Positions 7,771 to 16,217 of a stretch of 35,087 bases of DNA are shown piece after piece. The number at the start of each line of letters is the position of its first letter. Position 1 is the first letter of the stretch. The stretch spans positions 1-35,087 of the forward strand of contig SVPL01000025.1 in assembly GCA_015065925.1 (NCBI GenBank), in the 5' to 3' direction. Both the position numbers and the translations under genes were made by a program. Under the pieces are notes generated by a model. It worked only from the letters and a program-made list of their open reading frames with translations, was not told the DNA's origin and did no database searches. Origin of the DNA: Oscillospiraceae bacterium. GTDB taxonomy: Bacteria > Bacillota > Clostridia > Oscillospirales > Acutalibacteraceae.

Positions 7771-8703
7771 TTGAACAAGAAAATCATTTCATCAACAGGA
7801 CTTGCCAAAATATGCGGTGTATCTCAGGGTACGATTGATCGTGCCCTGAATAACCGACCCGGAATAAGTCCCAAAACCAAAGAAAAAATCTTAAAGGTAG
7901 CAAGAGAATATGGCTATCGCCCTAATATTCACGCAAGTGTTATTGCAGGAGGAAAGTCCCATATCATTGGAATAGTTGCTTTTGATCTTGATAACCAGTA
8001 TTTTTCCGATATAATTATGAATATTGAAAGTAACTGCAATGCCCAAGGCTACTCTACCGTTGTAACCTTTACAAATAAAGACCATAAAAAGGAAATTGAG
8101 TGTATTCAAAACCTATATCATATGTCGGTAGATGGCATTGTTTTGTGCCCCTCAGATTCGGGCGATGAATACGAAAACTTTCTTAATTTGTTAAATATTC
8201 CTATTGTTACTTTTGGAAACAAGTTAAATAACATACCATATATCGGCATTGATAATGCATTAGCAATGAGGGATACCTTGAAGGGTGTATTTGAAAAGAA
8301 ATACGAAAAAATCATATACGTTAAACCCAAACTAAACCAAAAAAATATTTTTGCCCAAAAGGAAAGGCTTGATTCTTTTGTTCAAGTATGCCAAGAAGCA
8401 AATGCTAATTACGTTGTTACAGAGCTTTCTGACGTAGAACAAGAATTAACCGCAGATAAACGTTGTGCTATTGTTTGCCCTACAGATATTTATGCAGTAA
8501 AACTCATTGCTCTTGCCCAAAAGTATAAAGCGGGTATTATTGGCTTTGATAATATTCGTTTGATAGATGAATTAGGTCTTAAGCTTGACTCGGTTTCATA
8601 TGACGTTTCTTTAACGGCAAAAAGCATTGTTGATTACATTGTAAACGGAGCCCTTGCCAACGATTTTATTCCTCACCAAATAATCGGTAGAGGTTCGATT
8701 TAA
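7771..8703 (+). CDS. LacI/GalR-family transcriptional regulator
   Basis: The 310-residue protein uses a TTG start two bases after the GH116 stop, with a TGAGGT ribosome binding site inside the end of the previous gene. Residues 6-52 form the LacI helix-turn-helix (LAKICGVSQGTIDRALNN, then KVAREYGYRPN). The rest is the periplasmic-binding-protein-like effector domain (IGIVAFDLDNQYFSDII, DGIVLCPSD). The hinge-helix region reads IHASVIAGGKS, lacking the usual RSL motif, so its minor-groove contact may differ from classical LacI. Total length is somewhat short (usual about 335), with a compact C-terminus. The likely role is autoregulated repression of the GH116 gene through the palindrome at 5195-5210. 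The effector is probably a sugar released by that enzyme (inference). Confidence 0.88.
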   Translation: MNKKIISSTGLAKICGVSQGTIDRALNNRPGISPKTKEKILKVAREYGYRPNIHASVIAGGKSHIIGIVAFDLDNQYFSDIIMNIESNCNAQGYSTVVTFTNKDHKKEIECIQNLYHMSVDGIVLCPSDSGDEYENFLNLLNIPIVTFGNKLNNIPYIGIDNALAMRDTLKGVFEKKYEKIIYVKPKLNQKNIFAQKERLDSFVQVCQEANANYVVTELSDVEQELTADKRCAIVCPTDIYAVKLIALAQKYKAGIIGFDNIRLIDELGLKLDSVSYDVSLTAKSIVDYIVNGALANDFIPHQIIGRGSI

Positions 8704-8753
8704 AAAATCGTTTTGGTAAAAATAAACTTTCACTTTGGTAATAGTAAAATATG

Positions 8754-8782
8754 TTGACTATTTTAATTGTATGTGTTAATAT
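8754..8782 (+). promoter_or_regulatory. Sigma-A promoter of the broken aldo/keto reductase gene
   Basis: TTGACT (8754-8759), a 17-base spacer and TAATAT (8777-8782) lie 46 bases before the pseudogene start, so the remnant is probably still transcribed. Confidence 0.6.
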
Positions 8783-8809
8783 AAAATTAGTCTGATTGGC
8801 TAATTTTAT
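8781..8809 (+). promoter_or_regulatory. Hairpin in the leader of the pseudogene
   Basis: ATAAAATTAG (8781-8790) and CTAATTTTAT (8800-8809) form a perfect 10-bp inverted repeat around a 9-base loop. It overlaps the -10 box and lies just before the AGAGGAGAG ribosome binding site. It is AT-only apart from one pair, and could be an operator or a weak stem that shields the ribosome site. Confidence 0.35.
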
Positions 8810-8827
8810 AAAAGAGGAGAGTTGTTT

Positions 8828-9059
8828 ATGAGATACAAGCATTTTAAAAACTCTTGATGAAATTTCGGCAAACAACGGCAAGCCTTTGGCACAAATTGCC
8901 CTTAACTGGAGTACGAATAAGGATTTTGTAGGTACCGCCCTTTGCGGAGTTAGAAATGTTGATGAGGCTAAGGAAAACTGCGCCGCCTTTGATTGGACTT
9001 TAACAAACGAGGAAATGGCGATTATTGATGCTAAATTAAAAGAGCTTAATATTGGCTAA
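8828..9059 (+). pseudogene. Aldo/keto reductase remnant with an internal deletion
   Basis: An intact promoter and AGAGGAGAG ribosome binding site lead to an ATG encoding MRYKHFKN, a typical aldo/keto reductase N-terminus, but the frame stops at TGA 8855-8857. From 8853 a different frame, open to TAA 9057-9059, encodes a typical C-terminus: LDEISANNGKPLAQIALNW, then GVRNVDEAKENC, then TLTNEEMAIIDAKLKEL. The middle of the barrel, including the catalytic Asp/Tyr/Lys/His region, is missing, so roughly 240 codons were lost by one deletion near 8850. A terminator still follows. The product of the first frame would be nine residues. No function is expected. Confidence 0.8.
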
Positions 9060-9076
9060 AAATTCATATAATTATA

Positions 9077-9118
9077 AAAACAAGTGCTGTTTGAAAAATT
9101 AAATGGCGCTTGTTTTTT
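9077..9118 (+). terminator. Intrinsic terminator after the aldo/keto reductase remnant
   Basis: AAAACAAGTGC (9077-9087) pairs with GCGCTTGTTTT (9106-9116) with one G-T pair, followed by a T run. A second small stem, AGCCAG/CTGGCT, lies at 9125-9148. Confidence 0.7.
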
Positions 9119-9190
9119 GTGAATAGCCAGTGTTTGAAGGCTCTGGCTAAGCAAATTTATTAATAAACACCTAAGGCATAAAAATTATTT

Positions 9191-9222
9191 TATCATATTT
9201 TATAAAAATATCATATTTTATA
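9191..9222 (+). repeat. Two 14-bp direct repeats upstream of the dockerin-esterase promoter
   Basis: TATCATATTTTATA occurs at 9191-9204 and again at 9209-9222, an 18-bp period. The second copy touches the -35 box at 9223. Tandem AT-rich sites here could be activator sites or an UP element. Apart from these, the promoter and the small hairpin at 9125-9148, I see nothing else in 9119-9282. Confidence 0.5.
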
Positions 9223-9251
9223 TTGATTTTAAGTGGCCGGTATTGTATTAT
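9223..9251 (+). promoter_or_regulatory. Sigma-A promoter of the dockerin-esterase gene
   Basis: TTGATT (9223-9228), a 17-base spacer containing GTGGCCGG, and TATTAT (9246-9251) lie 31 bases before the start codon. Confidence 0.6.
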
Positions 9252-9282
9252 AAAAATGTATTATTTTTTAGGAGGAGATTTA

Positions 9283-12171
9283 ATGAAAAAACTACTAGCA
9301 CTTCTTTTAACCGTTTGCCTGTTGGCAACAAGTGTGTTCGTCGGTTCGGTTTACGCACTTGATGACGATGTGGATATGGAAATGGGTATGGATGATGAAG
9401 ACCAACCTGTAATCGAGACCAAAACCTACACCATTCCCGAAATGTCAGGCAAGTACAAAACGCAGGGAAGAACCACTGTCTTAGACGGTGTTCTTATGAC
9501 CGACTACACCGCAACAGGTATGGAATTTATTGCTAATTGCAGCGGTGATGTTTCGGTTACCTTTTATGCTCTTTCGTTCAAAAGCACATCGGAGCTCGGC
9601 GGATGCTACTACACAATTATTGTAGACGGCGTGAAAAAGGCAAGAGATTTTTGCCATATTTCCGAAACGGGTGATGTTACCGTAAAAATTGCCGAAGGCT
9701 TAGCCGAAGGTAATCACACCTTCGAAATCTACCGTCAAAGCGAAATTGAGCTTGCTAAAATCGGTATTAAATCGGTTACCTTAACGGGTGAGCTTTTAGC
9801 GGCTCCTGAAAATAACGATATGTACATTGAATTTGTCGGTGCATCACAGTGGGGCGGCTACGGTAATCTTGCAACAAATGATACTGCAAGCTCTGATGTT
9901 CCCTCTGCATATTATCAGGACGGTACTCAGGCTCTTACATATTTAACTGCTCGTAATTTGAATGCTGACTGGTCGATTGTTTCGGTTCAGGGTATCGGCG
10001 CTTCTTGGGGTTATCAGCCAACCTCGATGGATACCGTTTATAAGTATCTTCGTTATAATAAGGACCAAAAAACTCTTTATGATTTTGCCCGTCAACCCGA
10101 CTATGTAGTTATCGGTCTTGGTACCAATGATTACAGCCGTATGGCATATTATGAAAAAACTACCGACGACCTTGTAGATAGCTTTGTTAGCTTTATGTCT
10201 CTTGTGCGTGAGAAAAATCCGGGTGCAAAAATAATCTGGGTTTGCAATATGATGACAAGCAATGTTAACAAATATGTTGAATCTGCGGTTGCAGAATTCG
10301 GCGGTGCTGAAGCTAATGCATATTCTTTTGCAGTTACAATGAATACCGATGGCGGTAAAGACCATCCTTCAGCGGCAGGTCATAAGGTTATGGCTGATGA
10401 GCTCACCGCTTTTATAAACGATTTGGAAAACCCCGAGGGTTCCGAATTGCCCGAAGGTACTCTGCTTTATGAGGATTTCGAAACTCTTAGTGATCCCTCA
10501 ACCGTAATTTATGATGTATTAGGTCAAAGTTGGACAGGTGGTAAAATCAACACTACCGATTCCGTTTCGGGAAGCAAATGCTTTAGTATATACGGTATGC
10601 ATCAAAATACAGTAGTACCTATGGATACATCTTTGTTTGAAGACGGTACTATTTACGAATTTTCTTTAAATTGGAAACTCAGAGAATATGATGATACTAA
10701 AAAACGCAGATTAACAGCCGTTCAGTTAGTAGGTTGGAATCCCAGCAAAGGTGAAAAATTCAAAAGCAGTTATACCAGTCTTTCGGGCGCGTTTAGTGAG
10801 GTTAAGGCAACCGGAGAGTGGGAAAACACAACAATTCGTTTTAAGTGGATTAGTGATTTTGAGGCTTATGAGCAGATTGTTATAAGAATTTCTTATGCAG
10901 TTAGTACACCTTATGATTCTTCTGTGGACACAATTTATATTGATGATTTAAAGCTTACCGTTGCAGAAGATCAAAGTGTTATTACTCCTATTGAGCTTAA
11001 TGAAGCCGAAAGAACCGAAGATACCATTAAGGTTTTGGCTTTCGGAAACAGTTTTTCTAATGATGGTACTATGTTTATTGATGATATTGCCGCCGCAGAT
11101 GGCAAGGATATTCGTGTTGCCGACTGCTCTATAGGTGGTTGCTCGTTAGAGCGTCATTATAGTAATATGTTTAACGGTACTACCGATTATTCCTTTAATT
11201 ATCGCACTATAGAAGGTACAAAGGGCTTCTCAAAGGTTAGTATGCAACAGGCTTTAACCGCTACCGATTGGGATTACATTACCATTCAGCAGGTTAGCGG
11301 CAAGAGTGGTCAGATTGATACCTTTGAACCCTACCTCAGAGAGCTTCTTGCATACTTTAAAGAAATGTGCCCCGATGCCGAAATACTTTTCCACGCAACC
11401 TGGGCTTATTCCGCTGACAGTACACATAGCGATTTCCCCAACTACAATAGCAATCAAACAACAATGTACGAAGCTATTGAAGATACCTATTTACAGGCTT
11501 CACAGAATTACGGATTTGTTCGTTTGATTCCTACAGGTGAAGCGATCCAGCGCGCAAGAGCAACCTCTATGGGTGATAACTTCAACCGTGACGGATATCA
11601 TCTTAATGATAAAGGCCGCCTTGTTGCCGCCCTTACCTGGTATGAAACCTTTACGGGTATCTGCGCCTTAGATGCTAAGGTTGATTTGGCTAATGTTATT
11701 GGTACTGTAGGTGATACAAACGGTGTTGCTATTGGCGTTACTGAGGAAGAAAGCTTACTTATGCGTACCGCCGCCCACGAAGCTGCCGAGCTTTATAAAA
11801 AAGCAAATGAAGCACAAAAGGCTATCGAAGCAATCGGCACTGTAACCGAGGAAAGCGGTGAGGCAATTGCAAAGGCTAACGCACTTCGAGCAGAACTGGG
11901 TGACGATGACCTTTTGCCTAATCTCCAAACCCTTATTGATGCTAATGAGGCTTACGCAGAATTTACTCCCGATTATGTAATGGGCGATATAGACGGCAAT
12001 AATAAGGCTGATTTGCAAGATGTTACCTTGTTGGCTCAGTATCTTGCAGGTTGGGATGTTACCGCTAACGAATCGGCTCTTGACGCCGACGGTGATGGAG
12101 TAACTAACCTTAACGACCTGGTTTTACTCGCACAGTATGTAGCAGGTTGGGATGTAGTGCTTGCAAAATAG
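9283..12171 (+). CDS. Secreted two-domain SGNH esterase (CE2-like plus DUF4886-like) with C-terminal dockerin
   Basis: This 962-residue protein starts at the ATG after AGGAGGAG. Residues 1-25 are a signal peptide ending SVYA, followed by an acidic linker. Residues about 46-175 look like the CE2 jelly-roll. Residues about 180-375 are an SGNH hydrolase: block I reads VGASQWGGYG (S188, Ala where most members have Asp), then GLGTND near 279 and DHPSAAGH near 360. Residues about 385-575 resemble a CBM4/22-type sandwich. Residues about 585-810 are a second SGNH unit of DUF4886 type (FGNSFSNDG with S590, CSIGGCSLERH, DGYH at 770-773). A helical linker leads to a dockerin (901-962) with two calcium loops, GDIDGNNKADLQDV and DADGDGVTNLNDL, each ending AGWDV. 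It probably deacetylates polysaccharide outside the cell. No cohesin scaffold is in the window. Confidence 0.82.
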   Translation: MKKLLALLLTVCLLATSVFVGSVYALDDDVDMEMGMDDEDQPVIETKTYTIPEMSGKYKTQGRTTVLDGVLMTDYTATGMEFIANCSGDVSVTFYALSFKSTSELGGCYYTIIVDGVKKARDFCHISETGDVTVKIAEGLAEGNHTFEIYRQSEIELAKIGIKSVTLTGELLAAPENNDMYIEFVGASQWGGYGNLATNDTASSDVPSAYYQDGTQALTYLTARNLNADWSIVSVQGIGASWGYQPTSMDTVYKYLRYNKDQKTLYDFARQPDYVVIGLGTNDYSRMAYYEKTTDDLVDSFVSFMSLVREKNPGAKIIWVCNMMTSNVNKYVESAVAEFGGAEANAYSFAVTMNTDGGKDHPSAAGHKVMADELTAFINDLENPEGSELPEGTLLYEDFETLSDPSTVIYDVLGQSWTGGKINTTDSVSGSKCFSIYGMHQNTVVPMDTSLFEDGTIYEFSLNWKLREYDDTKKRRLTAVQLVGWNPSKGEKFKSSYTSLSGAFSEVKATGEWENTTIRFKWISDFEAYEQIVIRISYAVSTPYDSSVDTIYIDDLKLTVAEDQSVITPIELNEAERTEDTIKVLAFGNSFSNDGTMFIDDIAAADGKDIRVADCSIGGCSLERHYSNMFNGTTDYSFNYRTIEGTKGFSKVSMQQALTATDWDYITIQQVSGKSGQIDTFEPYLRELLAYFKEMCPDAEILFHATWAYSADSTHSDFPNYNSNQTTMYEAIEDTYLQASQNYGFVRLIPTGEAIQRARATSMGDNFNRDGYHLNDKGRLVAALTWYETFTGICALDAKVDLANVIGTVGDTNGVAIGVTEEESLLMRTAAHEAAELYKKANEAQKAIEAIGTVTEESGEAIAKANALRAELGDDDLLPNLQTLIDANEAYAEFTPDYVMGDIDGNNKADLQDVTLLAQYLAGWDVTANESALDADGDGVTNLNDLVLLAQYVAGWDVVLAK

Positions 12172-12200
12172 TTTATAAATTTCAAAATCTAATAACATAA

Positions 12201-12244
12201 AAAACACAAAGGCTTATTAAGAAATTTTTAAGCCTTTGTGTTTT
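12201..12244. terminator. Bidirectional intrinsic terminator
   Basis: A perfect 16-bp inverted repeat (12201-12216 with 12229-12244, core CACAAAGGCTTA) with A and T flanks separates the dockerin-esterase gene from the convergent GH4 gene. Confidence 0.9.
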
Positions 12245-12264
12245 GTTTATTATATTAATTTATT

Positions 12265-13584
12265 TTAGTTATATTTGGGTAAATAATCTCCGTGGGCTAC
12301 AATAAGGTCATCAACCATCTTTTTAATTGTATCAATATCAAGCTCGGATGCGGTGTGCGGGTCAAGCATAGCGGCTTGGTAAATATGCTCCTTTTTAAGG
12401 GTGCGTGCCGCCTCAATGGTGAGAAGCTGAACATTAATGTTAGTCATATTCATTGCGGCGCACTGAACGGGAAGCGCACCAACATAGCAACCTCTGATTC
12501 CGCTTCCGTCAACAAGGCAGGGAACCTCAACACAGGCTTCCTTGGGCAAATTGGTTATAAATCCGTTGTTTAAAACATTACCGCCGATTTTGTATGGGGT
12601 GTTGGTAACAATAGACTGCATAATGTATGATGCATATTCCTTGGAACGCCTGGGCTCCTTAACTCCTGTTTTCAAAAGCTCGGCATATTCCTTTTTCCAA
12701 CCCTCAATTTGGTTTACACAGCGTCTTGGGTATTCATCAAGGGGAATATTGTAACGGTCAATAAGCTCGGGATATTTATCCTTAATATAGAACATATTGT
12801 ATTCGGCATTATGTTCACTTGATTCGGTGCAGTAGTAACCAAAATTCTTTATGTAGTCAAGTCTGACCTTGTTTTTACACTCGGGGTCATTAAGCTTTGC
12901 ATCAATTTTAGATTTTATTTCGGGGTAGAGGTCGCGACCGTTTTTGTCTTTAAGCTCCAAAAGCCAAGCCATATGATTAATACCTGCAATAAGCTCCTTG
13001 CGACCTTCTAAAAGACTTAAATCCATTTCAAGTGTGTTAAATAAAGACTCGCTGCAAACCTGAACACTGTGGCAAAGACCAATTGTTTTTACATTTGTAT
13101 AGCGTTGCATATATCCCGTTAGCATAGCCATTGGATTTGTGTAGTTTAAAAACCATGCGTCGGGGCAAACTTCTTCCATATCGTTGGCAAAATCCTTCAT
13201 AACGGGGATTGTACGAAGGGCGCGCATAATTCCGCCAATTCCTAAGGTATCGGCAATTGTTTGGCGTAAGCCGTATTTTTTAGGCACCTCAAAATCAATA
13301 ATTGTGCAAGGGTCATAAAGTCCAACCTGAATGGCATTAACAACAAAATTTGCGCCTTTAAGTGCAGCTTTTCTATTTTCCACACCAAGGTAACATTCAA
13401 TTTTAGCGTCACAGCCTACAGATTTTTTAATTGCCTCTAAAATTACCTGACTTTCCTTTAAGCGGTCACCGTCAATGTCGTAAAGGGCAAAAACGCTGTC
13501 TTTTAGCTCAGCGGTGCACATACAGTCGCCAATTACATTTCTTGCAAAAACCGTACTACCCGCACCCATAAATGTTATTTTCAT
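12265..13584 (-). CDS. melA: GH4 alpha-galactosidase (MelA-like), NAD- and metal-dependent
   Basis: The 439-residue protein starts at the ATG at 13584, preceded by a perfect AAAGGAGGTA; a longer reading to 13764 has no ribosome site. It begins with a Rossmann NAD-binding strand (MKITFMGAGSTVFARN). NYTNPMAML (N150-P151), GLCHSVQ (C171, H172) and GINHMAW (H204) supply the NAD and Mn contacts. CHSVQ is characteristic of GH4 alpha-galactosidases, as opposed to the 6-phospho-glycosidases of the family. Hydrolysis goes by oxidation at C3 and elimination, and needs reducing conditions, so the enzyme is cytoplasmic. It is divergent from the AraC gene at 13691, the usual arrangement for melibiose or raffinose control. 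The substrate could also be an alpha-galactosyl oligosaccharide from a glycoconjugate. Confidence 0.88.
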   Translation of the reverse strand: MKITFMGAGSTVFARNVIGDCMCTAELKDSVFALYDIDGDRLKESQVILEAIKKSVGCDAKIECYLGVENRKAALKGANFVVNAIQVGLYDPCTIIDFEVPKKYGLRQTIADTLGIGGIMRALRTIPVMKDFANDMEEVCPDAWFLNYTNPMAMLTGYMQRYTNVKTIGLCHSVQVCSESLFNTLEMDLSLLEGRKELIAGINHMAWLLELKDKNGRDLYPEIKSKIDAKLNDPECKNKVRLDYIKNFGYYCTESSEHNAEYNMFYIKDKYPELIDRYNIPLDEYPRRCVNQIEGWKKEYAELLKTGVKEPRRSKEYASYIMQSIVTNTPYKIGGNVLNNGFITNLPKEACVEVPCLVDGSGIRGCYVGALPVQCAAMNMTNINVQLLTIEAARTLKKEHIYQAAMLDPHTASELDIDTIKKMVDDLIVAHGDYLPKYN

Positions 13585-13620
13585 AAAAAATACCTCCTTT
13601 GCTTTTGTGTTAATTATATA

Positions 13621-13650
13621 TTGACAGATACTAAAAATAAATGTTATAAT
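13621..13650 (+). promoter_or_regulatory. Sigma-A promoter of the AraC gene 13691-14446
   Basis: TTGACA (13621-13626), an 18-base spacer and TATAAT (13645-13650). On the minus strand a TATAAT lies toward the GH4 gene but no good -35 box precedes it, which would suit an activator-dependent GH4 promoter. Confidence 0.7.
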
Positions 13651-13690
13651 GTTATAAAAATTTGTTATTTTGTTGTTTTTGAGGTGCGTT

Positions 13691-14446
13691 ATGGGTTCGG
13701 AAATCGTTATAAATAAAGGGTATAATGATGTTAATCCTGTGCAGTTTGGGTACGAAAAATGCAAAAGCTTACATTCCTTTGGACCTGCAACAAGATTTTA
13801 TTGGCTTTTTCATTTTGTTGTTTCGGGTAGGGGTAAGTTTTATATAAATAATAAGTGTTATAGCCTTTCAGAAGGTATGATGTTTGTTATTCCACCCTTT
13901 GTAGAAACCTTTTATCAGGCAGATGATAATGAGCCTTGGGAATATATCTGGATTGGCTTTTCGGGTAAACCGCCTTTGGATTTGGAGGATACATATAACA
14001 TTCCAAACGCCTTTCATATTTTTGAGGGTATGAAGCTTTCTCATAATTATAAAAAGGGCAGAACAGAATTTCTTTTATCTAAAATATGGGAGCTATTTTC
14101 GGTTTTAATTGAAGAAAAGCCTCAAGCTTCAAATTCTGTTGATACGGCGCTGAATTTAATTCATTCGGAATATATGCTACCCATTACGGTACAGCAGATA
14201 GCCGATAGAATACATTTGGAAAGAACCTATTTTTCAAATATTTTTTTTAAGCGTATTGGTGTATCGCCAAAGCAGTATCTTCTTAATTATCGTATGGAAA
14301 AGGCGGTTGTTTTGTTGCAACAAGGACATAGCGTTACAACCACCGCCTTTTCGGTAGGGTATTCGGATGTATATACCTTTTCTAAAATGTTTAAGCGGCA
14401 TTTTGGGAGTTCACCATCAAAATATTTTAAAGAAATACATAAATAA
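13691..14446 (+). CDS. AraC-family transcriptional regulator, divergent from GH4
   Basis: The 251-residue protein starts at the ATG at 13691, eight bases after GAGGTG; an in-frame ATG at 13670 lacks a ribosome site. Residues about 10-100 form a cupin-type sugar-sensing domain (FHFVVSGRGKFYINNKCY, then VIPPFVETFYQADD). Residues about 150-250 contain two helix-turn-helix units (ITVQQIADRIHLERTYFSNI and VTTTAFSVGYSDVYTFSKMF) ending with the AraC signature FKRHFGSSPSKYF. The layout is that of RafR/MsmR-type activators. Divergence from the GH4 alpha-galactosidase suggests it activates that gene in response to an alpha-galactoside. It is also the gene immediately upstream of the first copy of the 46-bp element, so it is one of two candidates to bind it. 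No clear terminator separates it from that element. Confidence 0.88.
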   Translation: MGSEIVINKGYNDVNPVQFGYEKCKSLHSFGPATRFYWLFHFVVSGRGKFYINNKCYSLSEGMMFVIPPFVETFYQADDNEPWEYIWIGFSGKPPLDLEDTYNIPNAFHIFEGMKLSHNYKKGRTEFLLSKIWELFSVLIEEKPQASNSVDTALNLIHSEYMLPITVQQIADRIHLERTYFSNIFFKRIGVSPKQYLLNYRMEKAVVLLQQGHSVTTTAFSVGYSDVYTFSKMFKRHFGSSPSKYFKEIHK

Positions 14447-14475
14447 GCTGATATATTAAATGATTTTATCATCAA

Positions 14476-14532
14476 ATAAGATTTCTAAAAAACACAGTAA
14501 AATTTGTGTATGTTTTCTACAGTTAGTATGAT
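14476..14532 (+). promoter_or_regulatory. Shared 46-bp regulatory element, copy A, with promoter of the GH3 gene
   Basis: Bases 14476-14521 match 18784-18829 at 44 of 46 positions (differences at the 18th base, C/T, and the 42nd, C/A). The element contains TTGTGT (14504-14509), which lies 17 bases before TATGAT (14527-14532), a plausible promoter with a poor -35 box. The 28 bases upstream of the -35 are as conserved as the rest, the position expected for a class II activator site. TGTA at 14507-14510 and TACA at 14518-14521 form a short inverted pair. Confidence 0.65.
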
Positions 14533-14577
14533 AATATAAATGTGCAAAAAACAACAATTTTAAAAGGAGAAATAATT

Positions 14578-16167
14578 TTGAAAAAAGTGTCTTCTTGGAA
14601 GGAGCTTACGCTTCGTGAAAAAATCGGTCAAACGGTGGTTTGCACCTGTAATCCTGATGAACATATAAAAATGTGCGGTTCGGTAGAGGAGTTTTTAAAA
14701 AAATATCCAATCGGCGGTATCTTTAACAACGGTGCATATATCAACGGACTTGATACGGGCGAAAATGAAGGCTTTAAAGCATTGGTAGAGGAGTATAATT
14801 CTTATCTTTCGGTGCCTATGTTCACCGTTGCCGATAACGGAACCTTTGCCAAAAATAATAATGTTAATATATCCCGCCAAATGGCAGTAGGTGCCGCTAA
14901 TGACGAGGAATTAGCATATAAAATCGGTCAGTTTCAAGCAGAGGATTGCAAAAAAACGGGTGTGAATTGGTTGCTTTGGCCTGTGTGCGACCTTGGTATT
15001 TCTAAAAGAAGTCCCGTTACTGATGTTCGTGCTATGGGTTCAGATCCTGCGCTTGTTACAAGATTGGTTGGCAAAGAGCTTGAAGCAATGAAGGATAATA
15101 ATGTTATTTCCTGCTTAAAGCATTATCCCGGTACGCCCTATGATGAGCATTTAGATCCCCATTTAACCTCCATTAATAATAATACTTCCTTCGATTTTTG
15201 GATGGCAAATTACGGCGAAATGTATAAGGAGTTATTTAAGGAAAACGCTCCAACTATTATGACGGGGCATATGAACCTTGTGAATTACCAAAATGATGAA
15301 TTTGAGGGTAAATTCCCACCCGCAACTATGTCTTACGACCTTACTACAAAGCTTCTTCGTGATGAATTAGGCTTTAAGGGTGTAGTTATTACCGACGCTC
15401 TTTGTATGGGCGGTTTTACGGGTGAGGATGCACTTAAAAATACCGTAAAAAGCTTCCTTGCAGGTAACGATGTTTTACTTTGGCCCAGCTTTGAATACAT
15501 TGACGAAATGGAAAGGCTTATTTTGTCGGGCGAGGTAAAGGAAGAAGTTTTAGATGCCGCCGTAGAGCGTATTTGGAAACTTAAAGCTGAATACGGAATT
15601 TTAGAGCAGGTAGAAAATACTTCAGACAAAAATGTCGGATTTTTTGAAGACATAGCAAAGGAATTAGCCGAAAAAAGTCTCACTTTGGTTAATAATGAGA
15701 GAAAACTCATTCCCTTTGATAAAAACAAAATTAAAAAGGTGCTTATTATCGGCGTAACTCCTTCAGATAAACAGTTTGAAGAATTGGAAGAGCTTAAGAC
15801 CGAGTTTGAAGCCTATGGATGCAGGGTGGAAATGCGTCGTAATAATATTAGTCCATTTGATAATACCAAAGACTGTGCTGAAAACGACCTTATTTTATTC
15901 GCTCTTTGCCGTACTCCACATATGCCGCTTGGGCCTTTGGATTTTTGGGGTAATGAGTCGGCGTCAATTTGGGCATCAAATACCGTTGATAAAAACAAAA
16001 CGGTTATTGCAAGCTTTGGCAGTCCTTATGTTTACAGATATTACGAAAACTCGAATTTAACCTACATAAACGCTTATCATAATTCAAAAGAGGTGATAAA
16101 AGCCTTCGTTTCCGCCCTTTTTGGTGAAATTCCATTTACCGGTAAGTCAAGTGTTGAACTAGTGTAA
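14578..16167 (+). CDS. GH3 beta-N-acetylglucosaminidase, NagZ-like with C-terminal domain, cytoplasmic
   Basis: The 529-residue protein uses a TTG start after AAAAGGAGA; the in-frame GTG at 14542 has no ribosome site. The GH3 barrel carries the NagZ-subfamily motif in which a His replaces the separate acid/base domain: KHYPG (K181-H182) followed by DPH (D193, H195). The nucleophile is D273 in VVITDALCMGGF. A second alpha/beta domain follows from about residue 370 to the end, making it longer than the single-domain NagZ of about 340 residues. With no signal peptide it should remove GlcNAc from imported oligosaccharides or muropeptides, possibly as a phosphorylase, which some GH3 enzymes of this subgroup are. 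It lies between the AraC gene and the second GH20 gene and is expressed from the shared-element promoter. Confidence 0.85.
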   Translation: MKKVSSWKELTLREKIGQTVVCTCNPDEHIKMCGSVEEFLKKYPIGGIFNNGAYINGLDTGENEGFKALVEEYNSYLSVPMFTVADNGTFAKNNNVNISRQMAVGAANDEELAYKIGQFQAEDCKKTGVNWLLWPVCDLGISKRSPVTDVRAMGSDPALVTRLVGKELEAMKDNNVISCLKHYPGTPYDEHLDPHLTSINNNTSFDFWMANYGEMYKELFKENAPTIMTGHMNLVNYQNDEFEGKFPPATMSYDLTTKLLRDELGFKGVVITDALCMGGFTGEDALKNTVKSFLAGNDVLLWPSFEYIDEMERLILSGEVKEEVLDAAVERIWKLKAEYGILEQVENTSDKNVGFFEDIAKELAEKSLTLVNNERKLIPFDKNKIKKVLIIGVTPSDKQFEELEELKTEFEAYGCRVEMRRNNISPFDNTKDCAENDLILFALCRTPHMPLGPLDFWGNESASIWASNTVDKNKTVIASFGSPYVYRYYENSNLTYINAYHNSKEVIKAFVSALFGEIPFTGKSSVELV

Positions 16168-16170
16168 TGA

Positions 16171-16189
16171 TTGTATTAAAATAATACAA
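16171..16189 (+). promoter_or_regulatory. Perfect palindrome between GH3 and GH20 genes, possible operator
   Basis: TTGTATTA (16171-16178) and TAATACAA (16182-16189) are perfect inverted repeats around AAA, four bases after the GH3 stop. A second inverted pair, TACAAAT (16185-16191) and ATTTGTA (16210-16216), overlaps it. There is no T-run after the palindrome and the stem has little GC, so an operator is more likely than a terminator. The regulator is unknown. Confidence 0.4.
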
Positions 16190-16217
16190 ATATACTAAAA
16201 TTTGATACAATTTGTAC

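Noticed and set aside
9943-10365. A 140-codon minus-strand open frame in the dockerin-esterase gene
   Set aside because: Antisense to the SGNH domain; Cys/His/Ile-rich composition typical of a shadow frame; no start signal.
15333-15728. A 131-codon minus-strand open frame, very Ser-rich, in the GH3 gene
   Set aside because: Serine richness is the mirror of Glu/Lys codons on the plus strand; no ribosome site.
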